Part shown: positions 27,809 through 35,754 of the stretch, piece by piece
Layout: every line of letters starts with the position of its first letter
Numbering within the stretch: position 1 is the first letter of the stretch
Source of the DNA: Xanthomonas sp. SI
Lineage (GTDB): Bacteria; Pseudomonadota; Gammaproteobacteria; Xanthomonadales; Xanthomonadaceae
Direction: 5' to 3'
Length of the DNA: 64,000 nt
Assembly: GCF_014236855.1 (NCBI RefSeq)
Contig: NZ_CP051261.1
Location: forward strand, 1,550,001-1,614,000
Program-made: the position numbers and the translations under genes
Notes under the pieces: model-generated
Databases searched by the model: none
What the model saw: only the letters and a program-made list of their open reading frames with translations
What the model was told of the DNA's origin: nothing

Positions 27809-28513
27809 TCAGGGCGCGGCGTGCGGCGCGCGGCTGCCAAACAGCGCGGTGCCGATGCGGACCATGGTCGCGCCGTCGGCGATCGCCGCGGCGAAGTCGC
27901 CGCTCATGCCCATCGACAGCGTATCGGCGTCAGGGTGCCGCGCTTGCAGGCCGTCGAGCAGGGCGCGCATGCGTTGGAACGCCGCGCGCCGCCGCGCCTC
28001 TTCGGGAAACGGCGCCGGGATCGCCATCAGCCCGCGCAGGCGCAGCGTCGGCTGTGCGGCGACGGCCGCGGCCAGCGCGTCCACCGCGTCGGGGGCGCAG
28101 CCGTGCTTGCTGGTCTCGTCGTCGATGTTGACCTGGATCAGCACGTTCAGCGGCGGCCGCTGCGCCGGACGGTAGCGGCCCAGGGCGGCGACCAGCTTGA
28201 TCCGGTCCACGCTCTGCACCCAGTCGAACAACGCGGCGGCCTGTTCGGCCTTGTTCGACTGCAGGTGGCCGATCAGGTGCCATTGCAACTGCAGTGGCGC
28301 CAGTTCGGCGATCTTGCCGGCCGCCTCCTGCACGTAGTTTTCGCCGAACGCGCGTTGCCCCTGCGCGGCCAGGGTCGCGATCGCCGCGGCCGGTTGGGTC
28401 TTGGACACGGCCAGCAGGTGCGCCGGCGGGCGCTGTGCGGCGGCCGCGGCGCGGTCCATGTCCAGGCGGATCTGCTGCAGGGGAGAGAGGGGCACGGGCG
28501 GCGCTTCTGGCAA
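27809..28513 (-). CDS. yggS: YggS-type pyridoxal-phosphate homeostasis protein
   Basis: A 234-residue PLP-binding TIM-barrel protein that keeps free PLP and amino/keto acid pools in balance; it has no known catalytic activity. Seen motifs are HLLAVSKTQPAAAI (the lysine in AVSK carries PLP), FGENYVQEA, WHLIGHLQSNKA, VLIQVNIDDETSKHGC and the signature GLMAIPAPF with LSMGMSGDF. The longest start is TTG at 28513; a GTG at 28495 is an alternative. It is divergent from pilT with 70 bp between, the common arrangement in this group. Confidence 0.93.
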   Translation of the reverse strand: MPEAPPVPLSPLQQIRLDMDRAAAAAQRPPAHLLAVSKTQPAAAIATLAAQGQRAFGENYVQEAAGKIAELAPLQLQWHLIGHLQSNKAEQAAALFDWVQSVDRIKLVAALGRYRPAQRPPLNVLIQVNIDDETSKHGCAPDAVDALAAAVAAQPTLRLRGLMAIPAPFPEEARRRAAFQRMRALLDGLQARHPDADTLSMGMSGDFAAAIADGATMVRIGTALFGSRAPHAAP

Positions 28514-28583
28514 CGGGGAAGGGCGCTATACTGCCGCCCGGGGAATCATCCTTCCAGTCGCAGCCCAAGGGGAAAAGCAGCGT

Positions 28584-29621
28584 ATGGATATCGCTGAACT
28601 ATTGGCGTTCTCGGTCAAGAACAAGGCATCCGACCTGCACCTGTCCGCCGGCCTGCCGCCGATGATCCGGGTCGATGGCGACGTGCGCCGCATCAATATC
28701 CCGGCGCTGGACCACAAGCAGGTGCATGCGCTGGTGTACGACATCATGTCGGACAAGCAGCGCCGCGACTACGAAGAGTTCCTCGAAGTCGACTTCTCCT
28801 TCGAGATTCCCAGCCTGGCGCGCTTCCGCGTCAACGCGTTCAACCAGAACCGCGGCGCCGGCGCGGTGTTCCGCACCATTCCCTCGGAAGTGCTGACCCT
28901 GGAAGACCTGGGCTGTCCGCCGATCTTCCGCCAGCTGATCGACCAGCCGCAGGGCCTGATCCTGGTCACCGGCCCGACCGGCTCGGGCAAGTCGACCACG
29001 CTCGCCGGCATGATCGACTACATCAACAAGAACGAATACGGCCATATCCTCACCGTCGAGGATCCGATCGAATTCGTGCACACCTCGCAGAAGTGCCTGA
29101 TCAACCAGCGCGAAGTGCACCGCGACACGCACGGCTTCAACGAGGCATTGCGTTCGGCGCTGCGCGAAGATCCGGACATCATTCTGGTCGGCGAGTTGCG
29201 CGACCTGGAAACCATCCGCCTGGCGCTGACCGCCGCGGAAACCGGGCACCTGGTGTTCGGCACCCTGCACACCAGTTCGGCGGCCAAGACCATCGACCGC
29301 ATCATCGACGTGTTTCCGGCCGGCGAAAAGCCGATGGTGCGCTCGATGCTCTCCGAATCGCTGCGCGCGGTGATCTCGCAGGCGCTGCTGAAGAAGGTCG
29401 GCGGCGGCCGCACCGCGGCCTGGGAGATCATGGTCGGCACCCCGGCGATCCGCAACCTGATCCGCGAGGACAAGGTGGCGCAGATGTACTCGGCGATCCA
29501 GACCGGCCAGCAGACCGGCATGCAGACCCTGGACCAGCACCTGCAGGACCTGGTCAAGCGCAGCCTGATCACCCGCAACCAGGCGCGCGAGTACGCCAAG
29601 GACAAGCGTGTGTTCGAGTAG
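28584..29621 (+). CDS. pilT: Type IV pilus retraction ATPase PilT
   Basis: A 345-residue hexameric motor ATPase that depolymerises type IV pili for twitching motility and DNA uptake, acting at the cytoplasmic face of the inner membrane. It has the N-terminal NKASDLHLSAGLPPMIRVDG domain, Walker A GPTGSGKST at 130-138, the Asp box (ILTVEDPIEFVH), Walker B region DIILVGELRDLETI, the His box (ETGHLVFGTLHTSSA) and the PilT-specific AIRNLIREDK helix. A TATACT -10-like box lies at 28527-28532. The stop is followed after 3 bp by a G-rich repeat. Confidence 0.97.
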   Translation: MDIAELLAFSVKNKASDLHLSAGLPPMIRVDGDVRRINIPALDHKQVHALVYDIMSDKQRRDYEEFLEVDFSFEIPSLARFRVNAFNQNRGAGAVFRTIPSEVLTLEDLGCPPIFRQLIDQPQGLILVTGPTGSGKSTTLAGMIDYINKNEYGHILTVEDPIEFVHTSQKCLINQREVHRDTHGFNEALRSALREDPDIILVGELRDLETIRLALTAAETGHLVFGTLHTSSAAKTIDRIIDVFPAGEKPMVRSMLSESLRAVISQALLKKVGGGRTAAWEIMVGTPAIRNLIREDKVAQMYSAIQTGQQTGMQTLDQHLQDLVKRSLITRNQAREYAKDKRVFE

Positions 29622-29623
29622 CC

Positions 29624-29710
29624 GGGATTGGGGATTCGGGATTGGGGATTGGCAGGGCAACTCGCCAGCCCGGTTCTTGCGAATCCCGAATCCCCAATCC
29701 CCAATCCCGG
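29624..29710. repeat. G-rich repeat hairpin between pilT and pilU
   Basis: The left arm (29624-29652) reads GGGATTGGGGATTCGGG and continues with two further G tracts. The right arm (29682-29710) is its near-perfect reverse complement. The arms are separated by about 30 bp, so the pilT-pilU transcript can form a stem of nearly 29 bp. The left arm starts 3 bp after the pilT stop and the right arm ends 10 bp before the pilU start. Confidence 0.9.
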
Positions 29711-29720
29711 AGTTCAAGCC

Positions 29721-30851
29721 ATGAGCACCATCGACTTCACCTCGTTCCTGAAACTGATGGCGCACCAGAAGGCGTCGGATCTGTTCATCACCTCGGGCAT
29801 GCCGCCGGCGATCAAGGTGCACGGCAAGATCACCCCGATCACGCAGACGCCGCTGACCTCGCAGCAGAGCCGCGACCTGGTGCTGAACGTGATGACTCCG
29901 GCGCAGCGCGAGGAGTTCGAGAAGACCCACGAGTGCAACTTCGCCATCGGCGTGGCCGGGGTCGGGCGCTTCCGCGTCAGCTGCTTCTACCAGCGTAACC
30001 AGGTCGGCATGGTGCTGCGCAGGATCGAGACGCGCATCCCCACCGTCGACGAGCTGAACCTGCCGCCGGTGATCAAGACCCTGGCGATGACCAAGCGCGG
30101 CATCATCATCTTCGTCGGCGCCACCGGCACCGGCAAGTCGACCTCGTTGGCGGCGATGATCGGCTACCGCAACCAGAATTCCACCGGCCACATCATCACC
30201 ATCGAAGACCCGATCGAGTTCGTGCACAAGCACGAGGGCTGCATCATCACCCAGCGCGAAGTCGGCATCGACACCGACAGCTGGGAGAACGCGCTGAAGA
30301 ACACCCTGCGCCAGGCGCCGGACGTGATCATGATCGGCGAGGTGCGCACCCGCGAAGGCATGGACCACGCGATCTCCTTCGCCGAAACCGGCCACCTGGT
30401 GCTGTGCACCCTGCACGCCAACAACGCCAACCAGGCGATGGACCGCATCATCAACTTCTTCCCCGAAGACCGCCGCAGCCAGCTGCTGATGGACCTGTCG
30501 CTGAACATGCGCGGCGTGGTCGCCCAGCAACTGATCCCGACCCCGGACGGCAAGGGCCGGCGCGTGGCGATGGAGATCATGCTCGGCACGCCGCTGGTGC
30601 AGGACTACATCCGCGAGGGCGAGATCCACAAGCTCAAGGACGTGATGAAGGAATCCACCAACCTGGGCATGAAGACCTTCGACCAGAGCCTGTTCGAGCT
30701 GTACCAGGCCGGCGAGATCAGCTACGAAGACGCGCTGCGCCACGCCGACTCGCAGAACGAAGTGCGCCTGCGCATCAAGCTCGCCCAGGGCGGCGACGCC
30801 AAGACCCTGGCGCAGGGCATGGACGGGGTGGAGATCGCGGAGGTGCGCTGA
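29721..30851 (+). CDS. pilU: PilT-paralogue ATPase PilU
   Basis: A 376-residue partner ATPase that assists PilT in retraction under load. It has FLKLMAHQKASDLFITSGMP at the N-terminus, Walker A GATGTGKST at 133-141, HIITIEDPIEFVHKHEGC, DVIMIGEVRTREGM and GHLVLCTLHANNANQAMDRI. The long C-terminal tail after the motor core (about 30 residues, rich in charged residues) is typical of PilU and distinguishes it from PilT. It lies 99 bp after pilT, the gap being filled by the G-rich repeat hairpin. Confidence 0.96.
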   Translation: MSTIDFTSFLKLMAHQKASDLFITSGMPPAIKVHGKITPITQTPLTSQQSRDLVLNVMTPAQREEFEKTHECNFAIGVAGVGRFRVSCFYQRNQVGMVLRRIETRIPTVDELNLPPVIKTLAMTKRGIIIFVGATGTGKSTSLAAMIGYRNQNSTGHIITIEDPIEFVHKHEGCIITQREVGIDTDSWENALKNTLRQAPDVIMIGEVRTREGMDHAISFAETGHLVLCTLHANNANQAMDRIINFFPEDRRSQLLMDLSLNMRGVVAQQLIPTPDGKGRRVAMEIMLGTPLVQDYIREGEIHKLKDVMKESTNLGMKTFDQSLFELYQAGEISYEDALRHADSQNEVRLRIKLAQGGDAKTLAQGMDGVEIAEVR

Positions 30852-30907
30852 GCCGGTCCGGCCGGCGATCGGGAGGGCAGGCGCAGGGCAAGATGACAGG
30901 GAATCGA

Positions 30908-30951
30908 CACGACACCGGTTATATGCAGGTCGTCCACCGGTATCGTGTTTT
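30908..30951 (+). terminator. Probable terminator after pilU
   Basis: CACGACACCGGT (30908-30919) and ACCGGTATCGTG (30936-30947) pair over 12 positions with one mismatch around a 16-nt loop, followed by TTTT. It lies 57 bp past the pilU stop and is less GC-rich than its surroundings. An operator role is the alternative. Confidence 0.55.
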
Positions 30952-31008
30952 CAGCCAAATGCTCGCAGGAGTCCGTTGAGGACTCTTCAACCCAAGGGAG
31001 GGATCCGC

Positions 31009-32277
31009 TTGAACGACGTGCCTGAAGTGCTCTGGTCGATACAGCCGCATGCCGGCTACTACATCAATTCGGTGGCGGTGTCCGGCGATGGCAATGTCAT
31101 CGCCGCCGGCACCTTCTTCCACGACTATGGCGGCGGGTCGCAGAGTGCCGGGCTGGACGCCGTGCCCGTCGCCCAGCGCAAGATTTTCGAACGCATCGAC
31201 CCTGCCGCCACGCGCAGCGATGTGCGCGGCAACCAGGACGGGACCTTCGGCACCTACGCCTGGGATCGTACCGGCCAGCCGCTGCTGGCGAAGGAATTCG
31301 ACGGCTGGCAGGGCGTGTATTGGGTCGATGTCGCGGCGAACGGCAGTACCGTCGCCAGTTGCGGCTGGAGGAGCCAGAATCCGTACGCGGGCTTCATCGG
31401 TGCCTGGTCGGTGCCCGGCGGCGAAGAGCTGCTGTCGTATCCGCTGACTGGGGGCCGCGGCAACATGGTGTCGCTGGATGGGCGCGGGCTGACCTTGCTG
31501 GCCGGTGCCGATCAGGGCTATCTGTTCTGCCGCACCGGCGCCGCCGCAAACTTCCCCGCGCCTGTGTACATCACGCTGAGCGCTGCCGGCGACACCGTCG
31601 TCGCCACGGGCCTCTCCATCGACGGCAGCACCGGGCTGGTGGCCAGCTACCACGGCGAGATCATCCTGTTCTCGATCGCGTCCGGACAACCGACGGCGCT
31701 GGCGCGTTGGCAGTTGCCCAATGGCGCCTACACCCATGTCGCGGCGCTGTCAGGCGATGGGCGCAGGGCCTATGCCGGCGCCGGCGACGGCACGCTGTAC
31801 GCGTTCGACGTGGCCGCGTTCCAGCGCACGCCCGCGCCGGCCTGGAGCGTGGCGGCACCGGGGGGCGTGAAGACCATCTACGGGCTGGCCTGCGATGCAG
31901 CCGGAGACAAGGTCGCGATCGCCGGCAACCTCACGCAGGGCGGCATCGTCGCCGTGTTCGCCGATACCGGCAGCGCGGCCCAGCCGCAGTGGACGGCGTC
32001 CAGCCAGTACTCGCCTAACTGCCTGGCATTCGACCCTAGCGGGCGCTGGTTGGGGCTGGCCGATGGCCACCCCGACGGCACGCCTGGCGGGTTTACCCTG
32101 TGGGATGCGAGCGATGGCGCGCTGCAATGGAACTGGGCCGCGGGCAACATGAGCTGGCCGATCCGTGTGAGCGGCGATGCGTCGGTGGTGGTGGGCGGCA
32201 GCGACGACAGTTCGGTCACCGCGTTCGTCGGCCCCGGTTCGGCCACCGCCCGGAGCCGGCCGGAGGCGGATGGATGA
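31009..32277 (+). CDS. Soluble beta-propeller protein coupled to a GGDEF protein
   Basis: A 422-residue protein made of WD40/PQQ-like blades: YYINSVAVSGDGNVIAAGTF, YWVDVAANGSTVASCGW, THVAALSGDGRRAYAGAGDG, YGLACDAAGDKVAIAGN and PIRVSGDASVVVGGSDD. No signal peptide or membrane helix is seen, so it is probably cytoplasmic. The chosen TTG start at 31009 follows an AAGGGAGGGA ribosome site at good spacing; a TTG at 30976 is possible but less well placed. Its stop overlaps the ATG of the following GGDEF gene (ATGA), which suggests it binds or regulates that enzyme. No known function was recognised. Confidence 0.75.
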   Translation: MNDVPEVLWSIQPHAGYYINSVAVSGDGNVIAAGTFFHDYGGGSQSAGLDAVPVAQRKIFERIDPAATRSDVRGNQDGTFGTYAWDRTGQPLLAKEFDGWQGVYWVDVAANGSTVASCGWRSQNPYAGFIGAWSVPGGEELLSYPLTGGRGNMVSLDGRGLTLLAGADQGYLFCRTGAAANFPAPVYITLSAAGDTVVATGLSIDGSTGLVASYHGEIILFSIASGQPTALARWQLPNGAYTHVAALSGDGRRAYAGAGDGTLYAFDVAAFQRTPAPAWSVAAPGGVKTIYGLACDAAGDKVAIAGNLTQGGIVAVFADTGSAAQPQWTASSQYSPNCLAFDPSGRWLGLADGHPDGTPGGFTLWDASDGALQWNWAAGNMSWPIRVSGDASVVVGGSDDSSVTAFVGPGSATARSRPEADG

Positions 32278-33770
32278 CAGGCGGGGACGCCGAGGCGCCG
32301 TTCCGCACGCGCGCCGCGGCGCCGCGCCGTCCCGGCGCGCTGCTGGTGTTGTCGGTGGCGCTGGTGGCGGCGTGGTTGGCGGGCTTCGAGTTGGCGCGGG
32401 TGCTGGGCTATCAGACGCATGCGAGCCTGTGGTTCCCGCCGGTGGCGGTGACGTTGGCCGCCTTCATGGTGCTTGGCTGGCGCGGTGCGCCGGCGATCGC
32501 CATCGCGTGCGTGCTGGCCACGCTGCTCAGCTTCTATCGCACGACCGGCCACACGGTCGTCCCCGATCGGGCGGTCCTGCAGTACGCGCTGCTGTTCACC
32601 GCGCAACAGTTCTGCATCTGGGGCGGCCTGGCCTGGCTGCTGCGCCGGGTCGGCCAGGGGATGTCCTCGACCAGCCTGCCGCGCGCGGTCACCTACTTCA
32701 TCCTGGGCGGCGGAGTGGCCTCGCTGCTGTCTGCCTGCCTGGGCGGCGCGGGTCTGGTCGTCACCGGCGCCATCGACCTGCCGGCCATGTTCGCCCAGTC
32801 GATCCCGTGGGCGATCGGCGACTACGCCGGTCTGCTGGCGCTCGGCCCGCTGGCGATCCTCGCGCTGCTGCGTCTGGCCGAGTCCCTGCAGATCGCGCCG
32901 CGGCCTGGCATCCCGCGCTTGTCGGGGATGATCGCGCCGAGCGGAAGCGCCTCGGGCTATCTGGTCAAGCTAGGGCTCCTGCTCGGCGTCACCCTGGCGG
33001 TGATGTGGCTCGCGGCCGCGTTGCCGCGGCAGCCGGAGGTGGTTTTCGCGTTGTTCGTGGTGGTGGTGATCCAGTTGTGGATCGTGCATACCCACGGAAT
33101 GCTGCAGGCGCTGGTGGCGATCGCCGCCTTCAGCCTGCTGATCGCACTGGCCACGCCGCTGCTGCGGCTCGAGGTGCAGGCGCTCGCGCTGCAGTTCGCC
33201 ATGATCAGCCTGGCGGCGAACAGCTACTTCGGTTTGGCCGTCCCCGGGCTCTACGCCGACAACACGCGACTGCGCCATGCGCTGGTGCGCGATCCCGTGA
33301 CCGGGGCGCTGTCGCGGACGGGATTCCTGGAGCAGGTGCTCAACGATCTGCAACTGGCCGCGCAGGAGCCACGTCCGTTGGCGGTGATCGTCGCCGACAT
33401 GGACAACCTCAAGGCGATCAACGACCAGTTCGGACACGCCGCCGGCGATGCGGCCTTGCGTGCTTTCGTCAAGCGGTGCCGGAGCTGTCTGCGGCCGGGC
33501 CAGTTGCTTGGGCGCCGCGGGGGCGACGAGTTCGCGCTGTACCTGCCGCTGACCACGCCGGAGAAGGCGCGCGGGCTCACCGATGCGCTGCGCGGGGCGC
33601 TTGCCAAGCCCGGCGAGGACGACGGGTTCGCGACCGGGCTGTCGGCCAGCTTCGGCCTGGCCCTGTGCAACCGGCGGGATCTGGACGCGGAGGCGCTGGA
33701 GGAACTTCTCGAACGCGCCGATGCGGAGATGTACGCGGACAAGCGGCAGCGCCGCGCCTTCGCTCGCTGA
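32274..33770 (+). CDS. MASE1-GGDEF membrane diguanylate cyclase
   Basis: A 498-residue protein. The N-terminal 330 residues form about eight hydrophobic helices of the MASE1 sensory type (ASLWFPPVAVTLAAFMVLGW is the family start; WAIGDYAGLLALGPLAIL follows). The C-terminal GGDEF domain (DPVTGALSRTGFLEQVL) has DMDNLKAINDQFGHAAGD and the catalytic signature GGDEF at residues 416-420. At the inhibitory site the usual RxxD reads RPGQ, so product inhibition is probably lost. It should make c-di-GMP at the inner membrane. Translation is coupled to the propeller gene upstream. Confidence 0.9.
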   Translation: MTGGDAEAPFRTRAAAPRRPGALLVLSVALVAAWLAGFELARVLGYQTHASLWFPPVAVTLAAFMVLGWRGAPAIAIACVLATLLSFYRTTGHTVVPDRAVLQYALLFTAQQFCIWGGLAWLLRRVGQGMSSTSLPRAVTYFILGGGVASLLSACLGGAGLVVTGAIDLPAMFAQSIPWAIGDYAGLLALGPLAILALLRLAESLQIAPRPGIPRLSGMIAPSGSASGYLVKLGLLLGVTLAVMWLAAALPRQPEVVFALFVVVVIQLWIVHTHGMLQALVAIAAFSLLIALATPLLRLEVQALALQFAMISLAANSYFGLAVPGLYADNTRLRHALVRDPVTGALSRTGFLEQVLNDLQLAAQEPRPLAVIVADMDNLKAINDQFGHAAGDAALRAFVKRCRSCLRPGQLLGRRGGDEFALYLPLTTPEKARGLTDALRGALAKPGEDDGFATGLSASFGLALCNRRDLDAEALEELLERADAEMYADKRQRRAFAR

Positions 33771-33820
33771 CCGCGGTCTACGCGGCGCGATTCGACAAAC
33801 GCATCGGCCGAGTGCCACGC

Positions 33821-34423
33821 ATGCAAATAGACAACCCCTACGCCGTCCCCGCCGCCGCGCTGCCTGATGCCGCGCCCGCGATGGCCCCTGCCACTGATCC
33901 CCTGTCCACGCTGTTCGCGCCGTCGGCGGCCAAGCTGGCGCTGCTGTGCGCCACCACCTTCGGCTGGTACGCGCTGTACTGGTTCTACCGCAACTGGCAG
34001 GCGATCCGCCTGATCTCCGGCCGCCGGCGAATCTCGCCGGTGTGGCGCTCGGTGTTCTCGCTGATCTGGATCTTCGCCTGCTTCCGCGCGCTCGACCGCT
34101 TGATTGGCGCGCATCGTCGCGCGGCGCTGGGTTGGTGGGGGCCGGCCTTGGTCTACGTCGGGTTGAGCCTGCTGTCGGCATGGCCGTCGCGGTTGTCGTT
34201 CCTGGCACTGTTGTCGTGGACGCCGCTGCTCGCGATCAACCATCGCCTGGTCCGCTTCAAGCGGGCGCGCGGCTTGCCCGAACGTCCGCAGGAGCGGTTC
34301 ACCGCGTGGACGTGGGGATGGCTGGCGATCGCTGCCCCATTCCTTGCGTTGGCGATCTTCGTGCTGGTGTTCAACGTTCTGCTGCAGCAACCGATTCATG
34401 TGAACTTGCCGGCACCGCGCTGA
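33821..34423 (+). CDS. Uncharacterised membrane protein (YWFYRNWQ type)
   Basis: A 200-residue protein starting MQIDNPYAVPAAALPD, a proline-rich cytoplasmic lead. Four to five predicted helices follow (LALLCATTFGWYALYWFYRN, SVFSLIWIFACFRAL, WWGPALVYVGLSLLSAW, LAIAAPFLALAIFVLVFNVL). The YALYWFYRNWQAIR stretch is typical of small inner-membrane proteins annotated only as hypothetical or DUF4234-like. No function can be assigned. It lies 50 bp after the GGDEF gene and may share its transcript. Confidence 0.75.
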   Translation: MQIDNPYAVPAAALPDAAPAMAPATDPLSTLFAPSAAKLALLCATTFGWYALYWFYRNWQAIRLISGRRRISPVWRSVFSLIWIFACFRALDRLIGAHRRAALGWWGPALVYVGLSLLSAWPSRLSFLALLSWTPLLAINHRLVRFKRARGLPERPQERFTAWTWGWLAIAAPFLALAIFVLVFNVLLQQPIHVNLPAPR

Positions 34424-34536
34424 GCGGCATCCCGGGGTGGCGACGCAGCGCCGGTCAGGCATGCGCTCGCGATCCGCGGACGAAGTTTCACCTGCAACCA
34501 CCACCCGGCTTGGTGTCTAATACCGCACCCCGCGTC

Positions 34537-35265
34537 GTGCCTATTCCCGTGAGCCTCCCCGATTCCGATCTACGTCCGGACCTGGATCCTTTGCCCGACG
34601 ACGGCACCGTCGTCACCTCCGGGCCGTTGACGCCGCCGGCGGATTCGGCCGGCACCGCGCTCGATGCGCAGGCGCTGCGGCACAGCGTGGCCGAAGACAT
34701 CCAGGGCATGCTGCTGGCGACGCTGGTGGCCTCGCTGGGCCTGGCAGTGTTCGCCAAGGGCGGGCTGATGATCGGCGGCATGGCCGGGGTGGCGTTCCTG
34801 CTGCACTACGCGCTGGGCTGGAACTTCGGCCTGATGTTCGTGCTGGTGAACCTGCCGTTCTACTGGCTGTCGGTGCGGCGCATGGGCTGGGAATTCACCT
34901 TGAAGACCTTCGTCGCGGTCGCCGCCTGCGGGGTGCTGACCGATCTGCTGCCGCGCTGGGCGCAGTATTCGGCGATGACGTCTTTGTATTCGGCGCTGGT
35001 CGGCGGCGCGCTGGTCGGGCTGGCGATCCTGTTCTTCATCCGCCACCGCGCCAGCCTCGGCGGCGTCGGGATCCTGGCGGTCTATCTGCAGCGCAGCCGC
35101 GGCTGGAGCGCGGGCAAGGTGCAGATGAGTTTCGATGGCGCGCTGATGCTCGCTGCGTTCTTCGTGCTGTCGCCGCAGCAGGTGCTGTATTCGGCGATCG
35201 GTGCGGTGGTGCTGAGCCTGGTGTTGATGTTCAACCACCGCTCCGGGCGCTACATGGGCGTGTGA
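34537..35265 (+). CDS. YitT-family integral membrane protein
   Basis: A protein of about 242 residues with a charged, disordered lead (SLPDSDLRPDLDPLPDDG) and five to six helices. Segments are ATLVASLGLAVFAKGGLMIG, GMAGVAFLLHYALGWNFGL, VNLPFYWLSVRRMGWEFTLK and LVGGALVGLAILFFIRHRAS with GGVGILAVYLQ. The GG-MAG and W-FT-K patterns fit the YitT family, whose function is unknown. No ATG is available; GTG codons at 34513, 34537 and 34549 are all possible starts and no ribosome site clearly decides, so the N-terminus is uncertain. Confidence 0.8.
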   Translation: MPIPVSLPDSDLRPDLDPLPDDGTVVTSGPLTPPADSAGTALDAQALRHSVAEDIQGMLLATLVASLGLAVFAKGGLMIGGMAGVAFLLHYALGWNFGLMFVLVNLPFYWLSVRRMGWEFTLKTFVAVAACGVLTDLLPRWAQYSAMTSLYSALVGGALVGLAILFFIRHRASLGGVGILAVYLQRSRGWSAGKVQMSFDGALMLAAFFVLSPQQVLYSAIGAVVLSLVLMFNHRSGRYMGV

Positions 35266-35754
35266 GTGGCAGGCCGCTGCGCCTGCTGCTTGGTGTGCTT
35301 GGCGCGATGCGTATGGTGCCGCGTCGAACGGCAAGGGCGGATGCCACGCTGCTCGGCGCTTCGCAACGATGCTCCGATTCCCTGCATGCCGCAGCTGTTT
35401 CGCAAAAAGCGCGCGTCAGACGCATTCCATCGATACGCACTGCATGCCGCACGAACACGCCCCGATCCAGCGACTGCCGCCATGCGGCCGTGGATGCAAC
35501 TGTCTACGGGATATCCCGTGTGTCTACGAAATGGCCTTGTGGGCACGCGCGACGGCGGCGCATGCTGGCTGCGCAGGCGAGGGAAATACGCGCAATGACA
35601 TGACGCGATTCACGGGAGTCATCGTGCCTGCGATGGGGAAACCGATCTAGATATTTAAGCGCTTGCCGGTTCGGCATCGCGAGCTGCCGCATGGCCGCGC
35701 GCCGTCATGGAAGTGGCGTTTTCAGCTGTCTTTCGAGCACCGAAGGAGAATGCG
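35266..35754. other. Intergenic region upstream of the haem-lipoprotein/LodA/LodB operon
   Basis: No gene was recognised in 489 bp. An AT-richer patch at 35640-35660 (GATCTAGATATTTAAGCG) lies about 100 bp before the first operon gene and could be its promoter; no clear -35 box was found. Confidence 0.5.
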
